Origin: Nocardia arizonensis
Lineage (GTDB): Bacteria > Actinomycetota > Actinomycetes > Mycobacteriales > Mycobacteriaceae
Reading direction: 5' to 3'
DNA: 64,000 nucleotides
NCBI RefSeq assembly: GCF_001310275.1
Contig: NZ_LGYZ01000116.1
Span: 1 to 64,000 of the forward strand
Made by a program: the position numbers and the translations under genes. The notes beneath the pieces were generated by a model. It saw only the letters and a list, made by a program, of their open reading frames with translations. It made no database searches and was not told the DNA's origin. Shown piece by piece: positions 32,968 through 42,121 of this stretch (positions within the stretch are counted from its first letter, which is position 1; each line of letters starts with the position of its first letter).

Positions 32968-34625
32968 GTGGTGAAGATTCCAAGCAGTTGTCGGTCGCGG
33001 AGCTGCTGGCCCGCAACGGGGCACAGGCCGCGGGCCAATCCGGCGGCGGCAGGCGCCGTCGGGGCGGGCGCGGCATCTCCGTCGCCGAACTGACCGGCGA
33101 CTTACCGGTCATTCGCGAGGGCGGCAGCCATTCCGCGCACGCGGCGCCGGAAGCCGAGCCGCCCGCACCGCCCGCCTACGAACCCCCGGCTCCCGAGCCG
33201 CCGAGCTACCAGCCGTCGTGGACGCCGTCCGCCCACGAGTCGCCCGGCCCGGATCTGTCGCGGTTCGGCGCACAGGAGCCGGACCCGGCGCCCTACTCGG
33301 CCCCGATCGCCGAACCCGAACAGCCGACCTACTCGCCGATGTCGGGCCCGATCACCCGTTACGACCCCCTCTCGGGCTACTCGCCGTCGGTGCAGGCCCC
33401 GCGCTCAGATCCGCTCGGCCATTCGGGTCGCGTGATGCCCGGTCGCGAAATGCCGGGTCCGAGTTCGCGCCACAGCGCGCCCGAGGATCCGCTCGCCGCG
33501 CCCGATCCATACGGCGCGCCCGCCACCGCCTTCACCCCGGACCCCGCGCCGGTCGCCGATCCGCCGTCACGGCGCAGCGGCCGCAGGCGCAAGCACGAAG
33601 CCGACGAGTCCGCGACCGAGATCTACAAACTCGACGAGATCGGCCCGGCTGAACCGCCGCGTCCCGGCCGTGCACCGCGCAACGGTGTGGCGGGCGGGGG
33701 TCCGTCGCGTACGGGTCGGGCCGCACGCCGTCGGGCGGCCGAACAGGACGAGGCGGGGCAAGCCACCGCCGCTTGGGGGCCGCCACCGAACGGTTTCGCG
33801 CCTGATGCGGGTTTCGCGCCGGATGCCGATTTCGGGCCGGAGGCACCGCCCGTCCCGCCACGGCGTCCGATGCCCGAACCGCCGGACGCGGGTCCGCGCC
33901 GTGGTCCGCGTCGCGACGGTCCCGTGCGCGACAACGGCGCACTGCCCGCGTGGTCGGCCCGAAGGCATAAGCCGGCCCCCGCGCCGATGCCCGAGACCCC
34001 GGAGGAATCCGGGGGCATCTCGACCGCGGCGTGGTCGCTGGCAGGCCAGGATCAGCAACTCGTGTCCGGCTCGACGGTCGCGGGCGATCTGCTGCGTGAC
34101 GGCGTCGCGCGGGCCGAGCGCGGTAGGCGCGGCCGGTCCGCGCCCGAGTCGGTGGATCAGCCCGCCGCTGACGAGAGCTTCACCGACTATTACGAACCGT
34201 TCCCGCCCGACGGTGACATGCTCGACGGTGACATGCTCGACGACGAGCGCGATCTCGACGACGAGTACGAGCACGCGGGGCCGGGGAAGCCTTCGCGCGG
34301 TGCGAAACTCGGTCGGGCCGCGGCGCGCCGCGCGCGGACCGCGCGCGGCGACGACCACGACGCCAACCGGCGGCAATGGCTGATTCTCGGCGGTCAGAGC
34401 GCGGGCGCGGCCATCGCGGGCATGCTGCTGTTCAAAGGTTTCGAGAGCATGTGGGAGATGCTGCCGTGGGTGGCGCTGGCCCTTGCGATGATCGTGATCC
34501 TGGGGTTGGTCGCACTGGTGCGCATCCTGCGACGCACCGATGACATCCTGAGCACCGTGATCGCCGTTGTCGTCGGTATCTTCGTGACCTTGGGGCCGTT
34601 GGCCTTCCTGCTCAGTACGAACTGA
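32964..34625 (+). CDS. Pro-rich membrane protein (Rv0497-like)
   Basis: The 553-residue protein begins SGEDSKQLSVAELLARNGAQ and repeats the theme in ISVAELTGDLPV. A long disordered Pro/Ala/Arg-rich region (about 45-460), with an acidic patch and a duplicated DGDMLD, precedes two to three membrane segments at the C-terminus (about 470-553: AIAGMLLFKGF, LPWVALALAMIVILGLVALV, VIAVVVGIFVTLGPLAFLL). The SVAELLARNG motif recurs in mycobacterial homologues. A cytoplasmic disordered arm on a membrane anchor is the likely layout. The function is unknown. Confidence 0.8.
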   Translation: MSGEDSKQLSVAELLARNGAQAAGQSGGGRRRRGGRGISVAELTGDLPVIREGGSHSAHAAPEAEPPAPPAYEPPAPEPPSYQPSWTPSAHESPGPDLSRFGAQEPDPAPYSAPIAEPEQPTYSPMSGPITRYDPLSGYSPSVQAPRSDPLGHSGRVMPGREMPGPSSRHSAPEDPLAAPDPYGAPATAFTPDPAPVADPPSRRSGRRRKHEADESATEIYKLDEIGPAEPPRPGRAPRNGVAGGGPSRTGRAARRRAAEQDEAGQATAAWGPPPNGFAPDAGFAPDADFGPEAPPVPPRRPMPEPPDAGPRRGPRRDGPVRDNGALPAWSARRHKPAPAPMPETPEESGGISTAAWSLAGQDQQLVSGSTVAGDLLRDGVARAERGRRGRSAPESVDQPAADESFTDYYEPFPPDGDMLDGDMLDDERDLDDEYEHAGPGKPSRGAKLGRAAARRARTARGDDHDANRRQWLILGGQSAGAAIAGMLLFKGFESMWEMLPWVALALAMIVILGLVALVRILRRTDDILSTVIAVVVGIFVTLGPLAFLLSTN

Positions 34626-34650
34626 ACGGCGGGATGCCGGGAACAGCGTG

Positions 34651-35598
34651 ATGTCGGCTGACGACGGGAAGGCGAGGCAGATTCGGACCGAGAGTACGGG
34701 CCGTGGTTCCGGCGCGGGCGAGCGCGGAATCCTCATCGGGCTGTCCACGGCGTCGGTGTATCCGCAGAACACCGAGGCGGCGTTCCGGTACGCGGCCGAC
34801 CTCGGTTACGACGGCGTGGAATTGATGGTGTGGGCCGAGCCCGCCAGTCAGAGCCTCGAGACCGTGCAGGGCTATGCCCGTAGTTACGACGTGCCGGTGC
34901 TCGCGGTGCACGCGCCGTGTCTGTTGATCTCCCAACGGGTCTGGGGCGCGGATCCGATCGTCAAGCTCGAGCGGAGCGTGCGCACCGCCGAGGCGCTCGG
35001 CGCGAGCTGTGTCGTGGTGCATCCGCCGTTCCGCTGGCAGCGGCGCTACGCGCAGGGTTTCGCCGAGCAGGTGGCCGAACTCGAGGAACGCGGTTCGGTG
35101 ATCGTGGCGGTGGAGAACATGTTCCCGATGCGGGCGGATTCGCTGTTCGGCCGCAAGGCGGGTTCGGTCCGACGGCTGGAACGTCGCGGCGGTCCCGGTC
35201 CGGGTGTGACCGCCTTCAGCCCTTCCTACGATCCGACCGACACCGGATTCCGCCACTACACATTGGATCTGTCGCATACCGCGACCGCGGGCGCCGATCC
35301 GTTGGTGCTTGCCGCGCGTATGGGCGGCGGGCTGGCGCATCTGCATCTGGCCGACGGCCGCGGCGCGGCGCACGACGAGCATCTGGTGCCCGGCACGGGC
35401 ACCCAGCCGTGCGTCGAGGTCTGCGAGTTGTTGGTGCGCAGTGGTTTCTCCGGTCACGCGGTGGCCGAGATCAATACCCAGAACGCGCGCACCACCGCCG
35501 ATCGCGCGGCCATGCTCTACCGCACATTGAGCTTCGCGCGTGAACATCTCAACGGCCTGGCTCCCGCGGCCGCGCGGGCCGACGTCACCCACCTGTGA
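34651..35598 (+). CDS. xylose-isomerase-like TIM-barrel protein (Rv0498-like)
   Basis: The 315-residue protein has the AP endonuclease 2/sugar isomerase fold: ILIGLSTASVYPQNTEAAFR, DLGYDGVELMVW, VPVLAVHAPCLL, VVHPPFRWQ, VAVENMFP with the Glu, LDLSHTATAG and HLHLADGRG metal ligands. The substrate may be an inosose or other sugar; it cannot be read. The ATG at 34651 is preceded by a GTG at 34648. It lies 25 bases after the Rv0497-like gene, same order as in mycobacteria. Confidence 0.85.
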   Translation: MSADDGKARQIRTESTGRGSGAGERGILIGLSTASVYPQNTEAAFRYAADLGYDGVELMVWAEPASQSLETVQGYARSYDVPVLAVHAPCLLISQRVWGADPIVKLERSVRTAEALGASCVVVHPPFRWQRRYAQGFAEQVAELEERGSVIVAVENMFPMRADSLFGRKAGSVRRLERRGGPGPGVTAFSPSYDPTDTGFRHYTLDLSHTATAGADPLVLAARMGGGLAHLHLADGRGAAHDEHLVPGTGTQPCVEVCELLVRSGFSGHAVAEINTQNARTTADRAAMLYRTLSFAREHLNGLAPAAARADVTHL

Positions 35599-35718
35599 CC
35601 GGTGCACCGCGGTCTCCGGTGGGTCGGAACCTTCGTTGTACGCTGTACGAACCCCGCGTGCCTGCGACCGCCCTCGGCGCCGAGCGACAGCGCGGGCCGC
35701 TGGAGCACAGGAGTGACG

Positions 35719-36612
35719 ATGACGACACAGCCGATCGCCGAGGTGGCGACCGCGACAGATGCCCCGTTCAGCCGGGTGTGCGCGCTGACCGAACTCACCG
35801 CGACCGCATCCGACACCGGCCGCTACGCCGGCGTCATCGATGACATCTGGACCATCGGCAAGAAGGTGCACGGCGGCACCATGGTGGCCGCAAGCGCCGC
35901 GGCGGCCACGACCTGGCTGCGCACCCACGATTCGATCCCCGCGGATATGGCCCCCATCGCCGCCAGTTCGGACTTCCTCGGCGCACCCGAATCCGGCGAG
36001 GTCGAATACGAGGTGCGGGTGCGCAAGATCGGACGCCAGATCTGCCTCGCGGACGCGACCCTGATCCAGGGCGGTCGCGATCTGGTGCGCACCGCCTTCA
36101 CCTTCAGCAGGCTCGACGACGCCGATCCGGTCTACACCCATCCCGCGGTCGACATGCCGGTGGAACCGCCCGCCGACGCGATCGGTTACGGGGACGGTTC
36201 GGTCATGGCCAGGATCGTGCACGTCGGCCGGGGCGCGGATCTGTTCCTCGATCGCGAGTGGTCGCCGTTCCTCGACGGTCGCCGCGGCGAGCCGCGGCTG
36301 CGGTTGTGGATGCGCCCGCGCACCGGCGATCAGGCCGATGCCGAGGTCGCCACGTACTTCGCCATGATGTCGGCCGATATGAGCCCGCCGGTCCCGATGA
36401 ACCTCGGCCACTTCGGCTGGGCGCCCACCGTGCAGATGACGACCTATCTGCGCCGCAGGCCCGCACCCGGCTGGCTGCGCATCGTCGCGACCACCCGTGA
36501 GGTCGGCAATCGCATGTTCGACGAGGACCAGCTCGTCATCGACGCCACCGGCGCGGTGGTGGCGCAGAGTCGTCAACTGGCACTGGTCCCGGTGCGTCAC
36601 CCCGATTCCTGA
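35719..36612 (+). CDS. acyl-CoA thioesterase-like double-hotdog protein (Rv0499-like)
   Basis: The 297-residue protein starts MTTQPIAEVATATDAPFSRV after an AGGAG site. Its N-terminal half has the hotdog pattern IWTIGKKVHGGTMVAASAAA and IAASSDFLGAPESGEVEYEV; the second half (GHFGWAPTVQMTTYLRRRP, QSRQLALVPV) is a second hotdog. This suggests an acyl-CoA thioesterase of the TesB-like group. The exact substrate is unknown. Confidence 0.8.
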   Translation: MTTQPIAEVATATDAPFSRVCALTELTATASDTGRYAGVIDDIWTIGKKVHGGTMVAASAAAATTWLRTHDSIPADMAPIAASSDFLGAPESGEVEYEVRVRKIGRQICLADATLIQGGRDLVRTAFTFSRLDDADPVYTHPAVDMPVEPPADAIGYGDGSVMARIVHVGRGADLFLDREWSPFLDGRRGEPRLRLWMRPRTGDQADAEVATYFAMMSADMSPPVPMNLGHFGWAPTVQMTTYLRRRPAPGWLRIVATTREVGNRMFDEDQLVIDATGAVVAQSRQLALVPVRHPDS

Positions 36613-36621
36613 GGGGCCGTC

Positions 36622-36627
36622 TAGCCT
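36622..36627 (+). promoter_or_regulatory. -10 box of leaderless proC transcript
   Basis: TAGCCT begins exactly 12 bases before the proC ATG at 36634. The same box and spacing occur at 13216. Confidence 0.55.
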
Positions 36628-36633
36628 GTTCCC

Positions 36634-37464
36634 ATGACGAGAATTGCGGTGATCGGTGGCGGTCGCATCGGGGAGGCGTTGATCGCCGGGTTGCTCGAGT
36701 CGGGCCGAGCGAGCAAGGCTCTGGTCGTCGTGGAGACGCACACCGATCGCGCCGAACTGATCGCGAGCCGATTCGGCGTGCGGGTGACCGATTCGGTGGA
36801 GGACGCGGCGGTCGGGGCGGATCTGCTGGTGATCGCCGTCAAACCCGTCGACGTGGATACCGTGTTGACCCAGCTCGGCAAGGCCGAACTCAACGGCGGC
36901 GATCGCGATCAGGTGCTGGTGTCGCTGGCGGCGGGGGTGCCGACGGCCCGGCTCGAGGCCAAGCTACCCGCGGGCTTCCCCGTGGTGCGGGTGATGCCGA
37001 ATACTCCGATGTTGGTCGGCCAGGGCATGAGCGTGCTCGCCCCGGGTCGCTACGCGCGCCCCGAACAGCTGGCCCTGGTGACCGAGGTGCTCGAGGCGGT
37101 CGGCAAGGTCACCACCGTGGCCGAATCCCAGATGGATGCCGTGACGGCGCTGTCGGGATCGGGCCCGGCGTACTTCTTCCTGGTGGTGGAGGCGATGGTC
37201 GACGCGGGCGTCGGACTCGGACTCTCGCGCGAGGTTGCCAACCAGCTGGTGGTGCAGACCATGATCGGCTCGGCCGCGCTGCTCGACGATTCGGGTCAGA
37301 CCGCGGTCGAACTGCGTGCCGCGGTCACCTCTCCGGCTGGCACGACCGCGGCAGCGTTGCGCGAACTCGAGCGCGGCGGTGTCCGTTCGGCCTTCCTGGA
37401 GGCCCTGCACGCCGCCAAACAGCGATCGGCGGACCAGGGCGCCGACGGGGGCGCGTTGGGCTGA
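36634..37464 (+). CDS. proC: pyrroline-5-carboxylate reductase
   Basis: The 276-residue enzyme makes the last step of proline synthesis. It has the NADP site RIAVIGGGRIGEALIAGL, VIAVKPVDVDTVL, VVRVMPNTPMLVGQGMS and the C-terminal signature DAVTALSGSGPAYFFLVVEA followed by LRAAVTSPAGTTAAALRELE. The length is standard. A TAGCCT box 12 bases upstream of the ATG indicates its own leaderless promoter. Confidence 0.95.
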   Translation: MTRIAVIGGGRIGEALIAGLLESGRASKALVVVETHTDRAELIASRFGVRVTDSVEDAAVGADLLVIAVKPVDVDTVLTQLGKAELNGGDRDQVLVSLAAGVPTARLEAKLPAGFPVVRVMPNTPMLVGQGMSVLAPGRYARPEQLALVTEVLEAVGKVTTVAESQMDAVTALSGSGPAYFFLVVEAMVDAGVGLGLSREVANQLVVQTMIGSAALLDDSGQTAVELRAAVTSPAGTTAAALRELERGGVRSAFLEALHAAKQRSADQGADGGALG

Positions 37465-37702
37465 ACCCATCCGAGACCCGGTCGTGATCGACAGCGGCGT
37501 GGTGGCAGCGCATCATGGAGAACAACGCAAATCGAACACAGCGCGTCCGCACGGTGACTCGCCGATGCCAAGCAAGCGACGCTGATTTCTCACACCCGTC
37601 GCAATAATCCCACTGGCAACGCTAAGCTTCAAGGAGCACGTGCGTGTCTGTTCCGCCGGTGGGGAAGCCGGCGGCGCGGACGTGCCGGAGGTCAATGGTG
37701 CA

Positions 37703-37987
37703 ATGATGTCTTCTAACAAGATGTCTGCGAGCAGTTCGGGGTCGTCCCCCGGTTCGTCGGGTCCTTCGGGCGGTCGGACGAGTTCCGGGCAGCAGCCCGT
37801 ACTCGGCGGCGGTACCCAGTTCCTGACGGTCGCCGAAGTGGCGAATCTGATGCGAGTCTCGAAAATGACGGTCTATCGGCTGGTGCACTCGGGTGAATTG
37901 CCCGCGGTGCGGGTCGGACGCTCGTTCCGGGTGCATGCCAAAGCGGTGCACGAGTACCTGGAGACGTCCTACTTCGACGCCGGATAG
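37703..37987 (+). CDS. excisionase/MerR-type small HTH protein (Rv0500A-like)
   Basis: The 94-residue protein has a Ser/Gly-rich N-terminus and a C-terminal helix-turn-helix: QFLTVAEVANLMRVSKMTVY, then LPAVRVGRSFRVHAKAVHEYL. It has no integrase partner, so it is a chromosomal regulator rather than a phage excisionase; Rv0500A occupies the same place between proC and the bS22 gene. GGAGG lies upstream at 37687. The targets are unknown. Confidence 0.85.
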   Translation: MMSSNKMSASSSGSSPGSSGPSGGRTSSGQQPVLGGGTQFLTVAEVANLMRVSKMTVYRLVHSGELPAVRVGRSFRVHAKAVHEYLETSYFDAG

Positions 37988-38185
37988 ATCGGGGTCGGGC
38001 CTCGACGAGGGTCGCGAAAGTGCCGTCGTCGGACACGGTAGGATGGCCCCTTGGTTCGTGTCCGTCTGTCGGCGGCACCGCATTGTGGTGTCCGGTGCCA
38101 GTTGGCGGCGCGGACACCGAGAACAGCGTGCGTCCCAGAGCGTGCGCGCCCGACCAGCCGAGTAGAGAGAACGCGAGGAAACCCT

Positions 38186-38287
38186 ATGGGTTCTGTGATC
38201 AAGAAGCGTCGCAAGCGCATGTCGAAGAAGAAGCACCGTAAACTGCTTCGCCGTACACGTGTGCAGCGGCGCAAACTCGGCAAGTAA
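38186..38287 (+). CDS. small ribosomal subunit protein bS22 (Rv0500B-like)
   Basis: The 33-residue protein, [20 protein letters not shown] followed by [13 protein letters not shown], is almost entirely Lys/Arg. It matches the actinobacterial bS22 protein found in mycobacterial ribosome structures and annotated as Rv0500B. A GAGGAAA site precedes the ATG. It lies between the HTH gene and a very strong terminator, as expected for a highly expressed gene. Confidence 0.93.
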
Positions 38288-38313
38288 GCCGCGCGCTCGC
38301 AAGATCTCGAAGA

Positions 38314-38351
38314 TGAGGCCCGTCACCGCTCGGTGACGGGCCTCACCTTTT
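38314..38351 (+). terminator. strong intrinsic terminator after bS22
   Basis: TGAGGCCCGTCACC at 38314-38327 pairs perfectly with GGTGACGGGCCTCA at 38332-38345: a 14-bp stem with a 4-base loop, followed by CCTTTT. It is the best classical terminator in the window. Confidence 0.9.
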
Positions 38352-38485
38352 GAAACAACAGGATTTGAAATATTGCCATGTATCAGGTGACTGAAGTCAT
38401 CGTTAGAACCTGGTTAATACCATCGGCGTCGCGGTTGGCAGCGGTTACTCTGGGTACCGCCAGGAATGGAAAGAGGGCCTCGTAG

Positions 38486-39574
38486 GTGGGATCCGGTGCG
38501 GTGGGATCTGAGGTAAGAGACGGGAACACACCCAGGGTGGTGATGGTGACCGGTGCCAGCCGATTCTTCGGCGGCAATACGGTGTCTCGGCTTGCGCAGG
38601 ATCAGGGCATCGAGCGGATCATCGCCGTCGACACCATCACCCCGAGTCGTGAGTTGCAGCGTCGCATGGGGCGCGCGGAATTCGTGCGCGCCGATATTCG
38701 TAATCCGTTGATCCGTAAAGTGATCAGTGGAAACGAGGTGGATACGGTGGTGCACGCCGCCATATTGTCGCGCCCGCCCGCGGGTGGCGGCCGGGCGGTG
38801 ATGAAGGACCTCAACGTATTGGGCGCGATGCAATTGTTCGCGGTCTGTCAGAAGTCGCCGTCGGTGCGCCGGGTGGTTGTTCGTTCCACCTCGGCTGTTT
38901 ACGGATGCAGTCCAAAGGACCCCGCCAAATTCACCGAGGAAATGAGCGCGCGAACCCCACCGCACGGTTGGTTCGCTCGCGACATGATCGAAATCGAAGG
39001 TTTCGTTCGCGGTCTGGCGCGCCGTCGTCCCGATATCGCCGCCTCGATTCTGCGTTTCGCGCCGATTGTCGGCCCGCGTCTGGCGGGCCACGGCGTGCAG
39101 TACCTGCGGTCTCCGGTGACGCCGACCGTATGCGGGCGAAATGCCCGGATGCAGCTGTTGCACGAGGAGGATGCCGTGGCCGCCATGGCGCATGCCGCGC
39201 GCATGGCCCCCGGCGGCACCTACAATGTTGCCGGAGACGGTGTGATGACATTGTCACAAGCGGTACGGAGGGCAGGCCGCCTCGAGTTGCCGGTTCCGTT
39301 CGTCCTGTTCCGCAGTGCGGGACGGGCGCTCATGGGCCCGGTGATGCGCGAGTTCACCGACGAACAGCTCGACTATTTCCATTTCGGTTGTGGCCTGGAC
39401 ACCACACGGATGCGAACCGAACTCCGGTTCGCGCCACGCTGGACCACGGTACAGGCGTTCGATGACTTCATCGGGGGCGCAGCGTTGCGGCCCGTCTTCG
39501 ATCCGGCGTGGATCGATGCCGCAGAGAAAAAACTGCTCGGCCTGCTGAAGGCCGGTACGGGAGCACATTCATGA
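38486..39574 (+). CDS. NAD-dependent epimerase/dehydratase family protein (Rv0501/GalE2-like)
   Basis: The 362-residue extended-SDR protein has VVMVTGASRFFGGNTVSRLA (cofactor motif, residues about 18-37), VDTVVHAAILSRPPAG, and a catalytic region RSTSAVYGCSPKDPA. The classical YxxxK is not obvious: ARDMIEIEGF occupies that region. It is named galE2 in M. tuberculosis by similarity, but UDP-galactose epimerase activity is doubtful. The start GTG 38486 has a weak site. It is coupled to the acyltransferase by ATGA overlap. Confidence 0.82.
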   Translation: MGSGAVGSEVRDGNTPRVVMVTGASRFFGGNTVSRLAQDQGIERIIAVDTITPSRELQRRMGRAEFVRADIRNPLIRKVISGNEVDTVVHAAILSRPPAGGGRAVMKDLNVLGAMQLFAVCQKSPSVRRVVVRSTSAVYGCSPKDPAKFTEEMSARTPPHGWFARDMIEIEGFVRGLARRRPDIAASILRFAPIVGPRLAGHGVQYLRSPVTPTVCGRNARMQLLHEEDAVAAMAHAARMAPGGTYNVAGDGVMTLSQAVRRAGRLELPVPFVLFRSAGRALMGPVMREFTDEQLDYFHFGCGLDTTRMRTELRFAPRWTTVQAFDDFIGGAALRPVFDPAWIDAAEKKLLGLLKAGTGAHS

Positions 39575-40602
39575 ACCACGTAGCGAAAGTGATTCATCTG
39601 TACGACCAGAGTGTGGAGTCGCGCCAGCGCGGCGCTGTCCGCCGCAGGCCCGAGCCCGTCGGTCAGAGCCATAGCGCCCCCGGCGGCGTGACCTCACTGA
39701 CCGACCGGCTCGCCGCGGCCGAACCCCCGGCCCCGCGTTCGGTCTCGGATCTGGTGCGCGGTGCGCTCGGCAAGCAGATAACCAAGACCGCGGAATTCGC
39801 GCGGCGCCGGCTGACCGGCGATTATCAGGTCGATGAATTCGGTTTGGACGAGCATCTGCTCGAATCGGTCATCCTCCCCGCCCTGCGACCGATGTCGGAT
39901 ATGTGGTTCCGCGTGCAGGTCAGCGGAATGGAGAACATTCCCGAGGTGGGTGGCGCGCTGATCGTCGCCAATCACGCGGGTACCGTCCCCCTCGACGGGC
40001 TCATGCTCCAGCTGGCCGTCCACGACCATCACGCCAAACAGCGCGCCCTGCGCCTTTTGGCGGCGGACCTGATCTTCGAGATGCCCGTCCTCGGCGCCTT
40101 GGCCCGCAAAGCCGGGCACACCCTGGCCTGCCGCGAGGACGCCGAACGCCTGCTGCGCGCGGGCGAGCTGACCGGCGTCTTCCCCGAGGGCTTCAAGGGC
40201 GTCGGAAAGAACTACTCCGACCGCTACAAGCTCCAGCGCTTCGGTCGCGGCGGTTTCGTGGCGGCGGCGGTCCGCACCGGTGTGCCCATCATCCCGTGCT
40301 CGATCGTCGGTTCGGAAGAGATCTACCCGAAACTGGCTGACATCAAGCCGCTGGCCCGCCTGCTCGGGCTGCCGTATTTCCCGGTGACCCCCACATTCCC
40401 GCATCTCGGCCCGCTCGGCGCCATCCCGTTGCCCTCCAAGTGGTACATCGAATTCGGCGCACCCATATCCACCACGGCCTACGAGCCCGAAGCCGCCGAC
40501 GACCCGATGACCATGTTCGAGGTCACCGATCAGGTCCGCGAGACCATCCAACAGACCCTTTACAAACTCCTCACCAAACGCCGCAACGTCTTCACCGGCT
40601 GA
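39571..40602 (+). CDS. PlsC-like lysophospholipid acyltransferase (Rv0502-like)
   Basis: The 343-residue protein has an acyltransferase domain: IVANHAGTVPLDGLML (His and Asp separated by six rather than the usual four residues), LAADLIFEMPVLG, GVFPEGFKGVG and VPIIPCSIVGSEEIYPK. It probably acylates a lysolipid at the membrane. The H-x6-D spacing is a variant of the HX4D motif. Translation is coupled to the upstream epimerase-like gene, a pairing kept from Rv0501-Rv0502. Confidence 0.87.
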   Translation: MNHVAKVIHLYDQSVESRQRGAVRRRPEPVGQSHSAPGGVTSLTDRLAAAEPPAPRSVSDLVRGALGKQITKTAEFARRRLTGDYQVDEFGLDEHLLESVILPALRPMSDMWFRVQVSGMENIPEVGGALIVANHAGTVPLDGLMLQLAVHDHHAKQRALRLLAADLIFEMPVLGALARKAGHTLACREDAERLLRAGELTGVFPEGFKGVGKNYSDRYKLQRFGRGGFVAAAVRTGVPIIPCSIVGSEEIYPKLADIKPLARLLGLPYFPVTPTFPHLGPLGAIPLPSKWYIEFGAPISTTAYEPEAADDPMTMFEVTDQVRETIQQTLYKLLTKRRNVFTG

Positions 40603-40650
40603 GGCCCATCCGAACGGGGCATCCGGGGTGAATCGCCCCGGGTACCGGGT

Positions 40651-41679
40651 CTACCGCTCCCGCCGTCGCGTGACGGCCGCGGCCACGGCCCCACCGGCCG
40701 CCCCCAACGCCAACGCCGTCGGCACCCCGATCTTCGCCGCCTTGCGTCCGGTACGGAAATCCCGGATCTCCCACCCGCGATTCTTGGCGACCTCCCGCAG
40801 ATCCGAATCCGGGTTGATGGCCACCGCCGTGCCGACCAACGACAGCATCGGCACGTCGTTGTGGCTGTCGGAGTAGGCGGTGCACCGCTTGAGGTTCAAC
40901 CCTTCCCGGATGGCCAGCGTCCGCACCGCGTGCGCCTTGCCGAGCCCGTGCAGAATGTCGCCGACCAGCAGACCGGTGAATTTCCCGTCCACACTCTCGG
41001 CGACCGTGCCAAGCGCACCCGTGAGCCCGAGTCGTTTCGCGATGACCTGTGCGAGTTCGACGGGTGTCGCGGTGACCAGCCACACCTGCTGTCCGGCGTC
41101 CAGGTGCATCTGCGCCAACGCCCGCGTCCCGGGCCAGATCTTGTCGGCGATGATCTCGTCGTAGATCTCCTCGCCGAGCGCGGCCAGTTCGGCGGTGGAG
41201 CGCCCGGCGATGAAGGCGAGCGCCTTCTCCCGCCCGGCCTGCATATCGGTGCTGCTCTCCTTGCCGGTGACCCGGAATTTGACCTGTTTCCATGCCACGT
41301 CGACCAGATCGGAGGTCTTGAAGTATTTCCGTGCGGCCAAGCCGCGGGCGAAGTGCACGATGGACGCGCCCTGCACCATGGTGTTGTCGACGTCGAAGAA
41401 GGCGGCGGCGGTGAGGTCGCGCAGGACTTCGGGGCCGAAGTTGTCGGGTTCGCCCGCGGCGAGTTCGGCGTCGTGCAGTGACAGCGCGGCGTCCGCGCTT
41501 GCCTCGCCCGCGAGGTTGGCGCGCACTTCCTCTTCGCTCGGGCCGAAGGGGCTGCGGGAGATTCGGGCGAGCTGGTCTTGCAGGCTCTGGCCGAGTCTGC
41601 CTTGATTCCATCGGACCGGAAACTCGCCGAAGCGTCCCGCGATGAATCCCGCCCTCTCGACCTTCGATCGTTCCGGCAC
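40651..41679 (-). CDS. HAD-IB family phosphatase (SerB1-like, Rv0505c)
   Basis: The 342-residue protein has HAD motif I FFDVDNTMVQGASI (DxDxT), motif II VTATP, and motif III/IV in AYSDSHNDVPMLSLVG. SerB1-like enzymes are annotated as phosphoserine phosphatases, but many HAD-IB members act on other small phosphates. The C-terminus has a Gly/Ala hydrophobic segment followed by TRRRER, a possible membrane anchor. It is convergent with the acyltransferase gene and divergent from the glutaredoxin gene. Confidence 0.87.
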   Translation of the reverse strand: MPERSKVERAGFIAGRFGEFPVRWNQGRLGQSLQDQLARISRSPFGPSEEEVRANLAGEASADAALSLHDAELAAGEPDNFGPEVLRDLTAAAFFDVDNTMVQGASIVHFARGLAARKYFKTSDLVDVAWKQVKFRVTGKESSTDMQAGREKALAFIAGRSTAELAALGEEIYDEIIADKIWPGTRALAQMHLDAGQQVWLVTATPVELAQVIAKRLGLTGALGTVAESVDGKFTGLLVGDILHGLGKAHAVRTLAIREGLNLKRCTAYSDSHNDVPMLSLVGTAVAINPDSDLREVAKNRGWEIRDFRTGRKAAKIGVPTALALGAAGGAVAAAVTRRRER

Positions 41680-41790
41680 CAGTACCTCCGCCCGTCGCGC
41701 GAACTAGTCCACACTAGCTGGCCGCGATGACAGTTTCGCCTAGGACCGGGGGTACCGGATCGGCGGCGGCGAGGGATTTAATTACCGGTC

Positions 41791-42051
41791 ATGACCAATC
41801 CCACACATTCTGTGACGTTGCTGACGAGATCGGGCTGCGGGCTGTGTGCGATCGCGCTGGAACAGCTGCGCGCGATCTGCGGCGATTTCGGTATCGAGCC
41901 GGATACCGTCGATGTCGACGAGGTGGCCGGGACCGACCCTGGCCTGCGCGCGGAGTTCGGTGACAGGTTGCCTGTGGTGCTGCTCGACGGCCGCGAACAC
42001 AGCTATTTCGATGTCGACGAACCCCGTTTGCGTGCCGATTTGCGTCGGTGA
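41791..42051 (+). CDS. glutaredoxin-like protein (Rv0508-like)
   Basis: The 86-residue thioredoxin-fold protein starts MTNPTHSVTLLTRSGCGLC with the active-site CGLC, and has the cis-Pro loop RLPVVLLDG. In actinobacteria such proteins may work with mycothiol rather than glutathione. It sits just upstream of the Rex operator, but 256 bases and a new promoter separate it from rex. Confidence 0.87.
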   Translation: MTNPTHSVTLLTRSGCGLCAIALEQLRAICGDFGIEPDTVDVDEVAGTDPGLRAEFGDRLPVVLLDGREHSYFDVDEPRLRADLRR

Positions 42052-42121
42052 GCAAAAGCTGCTCGCGCCCGATTCGTCGCACCGCTGGTCGCGGCGGAAA
42101 ATGAGGCCGATTTCACCGACT

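Noticed and set aside
34612..36741. 709-codon minus-strand frame
   Set aside because: It is opposite the isomerase and thioesterase genes, which have clear family motifs. Its composition is that of a shadow frame.
37653..37673. Hairpin CCGCCGG/CCGGCGG before the small HTH gene as a riboswitch
   Set aside because: A single short GC stem of this kind is expected by chance in such GC-rich DNA, and no conserved riboswitch core is seen.
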